DNA of 9,106 nt from Deltaproteobacteria bacterium (GTDB lineage: Bacteria; Desulfobacterota; Desulfarculia; Adiutricales; Adiutricaceae): the NCBI GenBank assembly GCA_031279525.1, contig JAITIH010000068.1, forward strand, positions 1 to 9,106. Direction: 5' to 3'. This document shows, piece by piece, positions 6,008 to 9,106 of this stretch. The translations under genes were made by a program, and so were the position numbers. Each line of letters starts with the position of its first letter. The stretch's first letter is position 1. Below the pieces are notes generated by a model. It was not told the origin of the DNA. It saw nothing but the letters and a program-made list of their open reading frames with translations, and searched no databases.

Positions 6008-6589
6008 CTAAACGTTAATCAGCCTTTTGGCCTGGCTCATGGCCGAGACGATGGCGTACATGTTGGTCGGGGCCCCGACCTTTAGTTTTTCTTTCAAACC
6101 GTAAAAGTCCAGGCAAGCCCCGCAGGTGCCGATGACGACCCCGCGGTCGGCCAACTCGCTCAGATCCTTTAGGCTGTCCGAGCCCTCGCAAGTCAAAAAG
6201 GCCCCGCCGTTAAAAAACAATAAGTACTCTGGGGCCGGCTCGACTTCGGTCAGGGAAAAAATAAAGGATTTTAAGAGGTTTTCGCCTAAAGTCTCGTCGC
6301 CATGGCCTAAGGTCCCGCGGCTAATGGCCACGACTAAGCCGCCCTCCATGGCCAAGGAGGCGACTTTCGGGCCGGCCACGATGGTGGCCTCGAAGGTCTT
6401 TTGGTCGTCGTTGGCCTTAACCGAGGACGAAAGGCCCAAGCCTTTGGCCAACTTGATTAGGTTCTGGACGGCGATTTCGTTATCCACCAAGATAGTCACG
6501 CTTTGGCCTTCGGCGGCTTCCTTAAGGGCCTTTTTGGCTTTGATGACCGGTAGCGGGCAAGGCTGGCCTAACATGTCGAAAGTCGTCAT
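6008..6589 (-). CDS. yedF: YedF-family selenium metabolism protein (TusA-like plus DsrE-like domains)
   Basis: 193 residues, cytoplasmic. The N-terminal TusA-like domain (1-75) has the CPxP motif MLGQPCPLPVIKAKKAL with C11 as expected persulfide or perselenide site. The C-terminal DsrE-like half (about 85-193) holds LTCEGS with C134 and GTCGACLDFYGLKEKL with C156 and C159. This two-domain form corresponds to the family described as selenium metabolism protein YedF, found in genomes with selD. A role in trafficking selenium or sulfur to SelD or other targets fits, but the reaction is not established. AAGGAG lies ten bases before the ATG at 6589. SelD ends only 44 bases upstream, so the two are co-transcribed. 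Confidence 0.92.
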   Translation of the reverse strand: MTTFDMLGQPCPLPVIKAKKALKEAAEGQSVTILVDNEIAVQNLIKLAKGLGLSSSVKANDDQKTFEATIVAGPKVASLAMEGGLVVAISRGTLGHGDETLGENLLKSFIFSLTEVEPAPEYLLFFNGGAFLTCEGSDSLKDLSELADRGVVIGTCGACLDFYGLKEKLKVGAPTNMYAIVSAMSQAKRLINV

Positions 6590-6633
6590 GATTTCGGATC
6601 TCCTTTAGGCTATTTAAGGTAAAGGGCGGGCGG

Positions 6634-7665
6634 TTATAGGACCGCGATGGCCGGCTCGTTAGGCCCGCGGCGGCTGACCAGGCCGACGATGGCCGCCTCC
6701 GGGTCGGTCGGCTTTAAGGCCGCGACCAGATCCTCGGCCAGAGGGGCTGAAAGGCTAATGGCCAGGCCTCCGGAAGTTTGCGGGTCGAAGAGGATCTCCT
6801 CTTGGGCGGGGCTGAGAGCCGCTAGATCCACTATGGGGGCCAGATGGTTGCGGTTCCTTTGGCCCAGGGCGGTGGCCAAGAACTCTTGGGCGTAGCCCAA
6901 AGCCCCCGGGAGGACGGGAATGGAGTCGTAATTAAGGTAGATGGCGAACGTTGTCCCGGCCATCTCGGCCAAATGCCCCAATATGCCAAATCCGGTCACG
7001 TCGGTGGCCGCGCTGACCGGGAACCGGCCCATGGCCTCGGCCGCGGCGGCGTTGAGTCTCGTCATGGAGGCCACGGCCGCGCGATAGTCGGCCTCTTGGG
7101 CCACCCCGGCCCTTTGGGCGGCCAAGGTTAGGCCAGTCCCCACGGCCTTGGTCAGGACCAGGGCGTCGCCCTCCCTTAGGGTATGGTTCCGCCGGATCCG
7201 GTCGGGATGGACCAGGCCAGTCACGGCTAAGCCGTACTTGGGCAGGGAGTCGTAAATCGAGTGTCCGCCGGCCAGGGCGGCCCCGGCCTCGGCCAGCGTC
7301 TCCGCCCCCCCGGCCAGAATCTCGCCTAAGATCGAAGGGTCCATGTCCTGGGGAAAGCAAACGAGGTTTAAGGCCAATATAGGCCGGCCGCCCATGGCGT
7401 AAACGTCGCTTAAGGCGTTGGCGGCGGCGATTCGGCCGAACAGGCGGCCGTCGTCGACCATGGGTGGGAAAAAGTCCACCGTGGAGACCACGGCCAGATC
7501 CTGGCTTAGGCGATAGACGCCCGCGTCGTCGTTATGGCCATAGCCCACTAAAAGGCTCTCGCAAGCAAACGACGGCAGCTTATCTAAAAACCGGGACAAT
7601 AAAGCTGGGTCCATCTTGGCGCCGCAGCCGCCAGTCGGGCAACCCGCCAAAAGACTTTTGTTCAC
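6634..7665 (-). CDS. selD: Selenide, water dikinase (selenophosphate synthetase), cysteine form
   Basis: Makes selenophosphate from selenide and ATP, the selenium donor for SelA. 343 residues, as expected (347 in E. coli). The glycine-rich N-terminus GCPTGGCGAKM has C14 and K17, which align with catalytic C17 and K20 of E. coli; the position is cysteine, not selenocysteine. Further landmarks are DDAGVY (about 46-51), STVDFF, NALSDVYAMGGRPI, AGGHSI, TDVTGFGILGHL and DPQTSGGL. The start is GTG at 7665-7663; AAGGAG lies 12 bases upstream, and the next in-frame ATG would remove C14. An in-frame TAG upstream limits any extension to about 20 residues. The E. coli second cysteine (C19) is alanine here, and C9 is an extra cysteine before the motif. 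Confidence 0.97.
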   Translation of the reverse strand: MNKSLLAGCPTGGCGAKMDPALLSRFLDKLPSFACESLLVGYGHNDDAGVYRLSQDLAVVSTVDFFPPMVDDGRLFGRIAAANALSDVYAMGGRPILALNLVCFPQDMDPSILGEILAGGAETLAEAGAALAGGHSIYDSLPKYGLAVTGLVHPDRIRRNHTLREGDALVLTKAVGTGLTLAAQRAGVAQEADYRAAVASMTRLNAAAAEAMGRFPVSAATDVTGFGILGHLAEMAGTTFAIYLNYDSIPVLPGALGYAQEFLATALGQRNRNHLAPIVDLAALSPAQEEILFDPQTSGGLAISLSAPLAEDLVAALKPTDPEAAIVGLVSRRGPNEPAIAVL

Positions 7666-7774
7666 AGGTAGGGAAAGCTCCTTAAGCTGAACGAGAAGAC
7701 GAGCCTTTAAGTTGGTCGGCGGAAAAAACTAAAAACCCTGGCTTTCACAAATTGTATGGAAAAAAATTATTTCA

Positions 7775-7803
7775 ATAATAGTCATTTTAAATAAAAGTTT
7801 CAA
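7775..7803 (-). promoter_or_regulatory. Putative promoter of selD-yedF
   Basis: TTGAAA (7803-7798) and TATTAT (7780-7775) are 17 bases apart in the most AT-rich stretch of the window. Transcription would begin near 7768, about 100 bases before selD. The 14-bp palindrome ATTATT-TC-AATAAT (7766-7779) overlaps the -10 box and could be an operator, although AT-rich sequence makes chance symmetry likely. Confidence 0.6.
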
Positions 7804-7804
7804 T

Positions 7805-7877
7805 GAAGCCAAAAGCCAAAGGCCAAAGGCCTGGAAGGCCCAAAAGCCAGAAGGTCGACCCGGCCAAAAGGGCCAAA
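7805..7877. repeat. GCCAAA-rich low-complexity stretch
   Basis: The motif GCCAAA or its variants GGCCAAA and GCCCAAA recur about seven times within 73 bases, interspersed with GGCC. There is no fixed period. Similar AAAGGCC motifs occur in other gaps of the window, so this looks like a genome-wide bias of non-coding sequence rather than a discrete element. Confidence 0.4.
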
Positions 7878-7909
7878 GCGGTAGCCCTAAGGCCCTTAGG
7901 GCTAACCGC
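7878..7909 (-). terminator. Strong hairpin after selB, possible transcription terminator
   Basis: GCGGT-AGCCCTAAG (7878-7891) pairs with CTTAGGGCT-A-ACCGC (7895-7909): 14 bp with one bulged base and a three-base loop. In the selB transcript it is followed by TTTGGCCCTTTT, a modest T-rich tail. It lies about 150 bases past the selB stop and 75 bases before the selD promoter, as expected for the end of the selB transcript. Confidence 0.55.
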
Positions 7910-7967
7910 CAAAAAAGGCCAAAGATTGGCGGGGCGCAGGCTTTCGGCGAGGGGCGGGCTGGCTTTA

Positions 7968-8021
7968 GGCTAAGGCCTTCAGGTCGGCTAAGGCCTTCAG
8001 GACGGCTAAGGCCTTCAGATC
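7968..8021. repeat. Three tandem copies of an 18-bp repeat
   Basis: Units GGCTAAGGCCTTCAGGTC (7968-7985), GGCTAAGGCCTTCAGGAC (7986-8003) and GGCTAAGGCCTTCAGATC (8004-8021) are identical in their first 15 bases; a decayed fourth copy begins GGCTTTAGG at 8022. Each holds the palindrome AAGGCCTT. It starts 40 bases after the selB stop. The near identity of the units indicates recent expansion. Confidence 0.85.
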
Positions 8022-8061
8022 GGCTTTAGGTTAGCCTAAGGGGAAAAAAGGGGCGGGGCCT

Positions 8062-9106
8062 TTAGCGCGGCAAGCGGCCGGATCCGGCTTTGACGGTCAA
8101 ACCTCTTTTTTCAAAGCTCTCCAATAAGGCCACGGCCACCTTACGGGAGGCTTTGAGCTGGTCCCGAAAGGGCCCGGGCTCGACCGGGCCGTCTTTGGCC
8201 AGGCTCGTAAAGGCCTGGAAAGCCTCTTCGTAGGCTTTTTGGCTAACGTGGTAGAGGTCGTCTAGGCGAATCAGGCGGCCCTTTTGGGCTAAGACGGCGA
8301 AGGCGGCTTTGCGACGGCGAGCCTCGTCGGGGCTTTTTGGCGGCATGACGGCCGAGGTGGCTAAAGGGGCGACGCCAAAATCTTGATAGGTTTTCTCCAA
8401 CAGGGCGACAAACTGGTTTTGGCTCTCGTCCACTTGCGGCTCAAACGAGCTTAGGCGCAGGAGCCCTTCCTCCCGGACGGTCAGGCCTTTCTTTTCCCAC
8501 AGCCCCAAAAGCCCCAAAAGGGCGGCCTGAGGGGCCATTGGGGCCAGGCGCGAGCGGACTTCCTCCAAAGGGAGACCTGGCGAGTGGGGGTCGGCCTGGT
8601 GGCGTTTGGCCAGTAAGGCCTTAAGCTTGGCCGTAAGGCTCTCGAACTCGGCGGCGTGGATGAAAATCTCGGGGCTAAGGGCCACGAGGGTCCCTTTTTC
8701 GGCCAGGATTTTGGCCTCGGCCAGGGCCAAAGGCCCTAGGTCGGCCCTTAAGGCCAGCTCTTTGAAGGGGGCGAAGGAGCCGGGGCTTTCCAGGACGGCC
8801 AGCTCGGTCCGGGCCTTTAGGTCGCCGTGGGCGACGATCTCGAAGCGCTTTAAGACCTCGGGCTTTTTCCGGCGCCGCTTTAAAGGGCAGGGGCCTAGGA
8901 CTTCCCCGCCGCCCACGGTGACGGCCGGGGAAGGTAGGCGAATGACCAGGCGGTCGCCTCGCCGGGCCGCCACCGGGTCGATGAGGCGCAGCTGGGCGTA
9001 GTCGCTCTGGCCAGGGGCCAGCTCGTCGACGCTCATTAAAATCGCCTTGGCCCGGATCTCCCGGGCGGCCAGGTGGGTCTGGACTAAGCGCCCGTTTTTT
9101 AAGGTA
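8062..9106 (-). CDS. selB: Selenocysteine-specific elongation factor SelB, C-terminal part (5' end outside window)
   Basis: GTPase that brings Sec-tRNA(Sec) to UGA codons followed by a SECIS hairpin. Only the last 347 residues are here; the frame is open to the window edge, so the internal ATG at 9036 is not the start. The GTPase domain is missing because of the window limit. The first visible part belongs to the EF-Tu-like domain III: DELAPGQSDYAQLRL, then DPVAARRGDRLVIR and VTVGGGEVL, all typical of SelB. A basic segment KRRRKK follows, then the winged-helix repeats of the C-terminal half. The last one contains LKASRKVAVALLESFEKRGL, the usual end of SelB, whose final winged helices bind the SECIS stem-loop. 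It is the partner of the hairpin in fdhF of this window. Confidence 0.95.
   Translation of the reverse strand, partial: TLKNGRLVQTHLAAREIRAKAILMSVDELAPGQSDYAQLRLIDPVAARRGDRLVIRLPSPAVTVGGGEVLGPCPLKRRRKKPEVLKRFEIVAHGDLKARTELAVLESPGSFAPFKELALRADLGPLALAEAKILAEKGTLVALSPEIFIHAAEFESLTAKLKALLAKRHQADPHSPGLPLEEVRSRLAPMAPQAALLGLLGLWEKKGLTVREEGLLRLSSFEPQVDESQNQFVALLEKTYQDFGVAPLATSAVMPPKSPDEARRRKAAFAVLAQKGRLIRLDDLYHVSQKAYEEAFQAFTSLAKDGPVEPGPFRDQLKASRKVAVALLESFEKRGLTVKAGSGRLPR

Larger units (their letters stand above)
7666..8061 (-). other. Intergenic region selB to selD, 396 bases
   Basis: No gene or tRNA(Sec) was recognised on either strand. From the selB side it contains a 7-bp hairpin (8041-8024), three 18-bp tandem repeats, a long hairpin, a GCCAAA-rich stretch and an AT-rich promoter segment. 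It looks like a transcript boundary. Confidence 0.55.

Noticed and set aside
5903..8021. CRISPR array from the tandem repeats at 5903-5968 and 7968-8021
   Set aside because: The repeats are directly adjacent with no spacers, only three copies each, and no cas gene is present.
8062..9036. ATG at 9036 as a complete gene start
   Set aside because: The frame stays open to the window edge and the upstream residues continue SelB domain III, so the gene begins outside the window.

Overview
The window is GC-rich, and every gene I can support lies on the minus strand. It reads as a selenium and formate island of an anaerobic bacterium. In transcription order (right to left) it holds the 3' part of selB, then selD-yedF, selA-fmdE, a small MOSC-domain gene, a selenocysteine-containing formate dehydrogenase of the FdhF (FDH-H) type, and the 5' part of a four-cluster ferredoxin of the HydN/HycB type. 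Linking yedF and fmdE to selABD, together with FdhF plus HycB, suggests an anaerobe of the Desulfobacterota (Deltaproteobacteria) or a similar acetogen or gut symbiont. That placement is inference from gene content, not from a marker gene.

Region by region (minus strand): 9105-8062 encodes the C-terminal part of SelB, the elongation factor for selenocysteine. The 396-base gap 8061-7666 holds three tandem 18-bp repeats, a strong hairpin that may end the selB transcript, a GCCAAA-rich stretch and an AT-rich promoter (TTGAAA-17-TATTAT). SelD (selenophosphate synthetase, GTG start) and YedF follow, 44 bases apart. The 303-base gap 6007-5705 holds three imperfect 20-bp repeats, each able to fold into a small hairpin, a TATAAT box and a perfect 13-bp hairpin ahead of selA. 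SelA and FmdE are 7 bases apart. The 369-base gap 3711-3343 holds two hairpins after fmdE and a perfect TTGACA-18-TATAAT promoter ahead of the MOSC gene. A 279-base leader with an 82-nt nested stem-loop precedes fdhF, which overlaps the ferredoxin gene by ATGA.

How the parts fit: SelD makes selenophosphate, SelA converts Ser-tRNA(Sec) to Sec-tRNA(Sec), and SelB delivers it to an in-frame UGA. The window also contains the client, fdhF, with UGA at codon 145 and a bacterial SECIS hairpin just after it (6-bp stem, CGGGU loop). So three trans-acting protein genes (selB only in part) and their substrate gene lie within 9 kb. The tRNA(Sec) gene (selC) was not found here. FmdE and the MOSC protein probably belong to the molybdenum or tungsten cofactor side of the same enzyme, but this is inference. 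The MOSC protein has lost the usual cysteine motif. FdhF plus a HycB-like ferredoxin is the core of both formate hydrogenlyase and the hydrogen-dependent CO2 reductase; the partner hydrogenase, if any, would lie beyond base 1.
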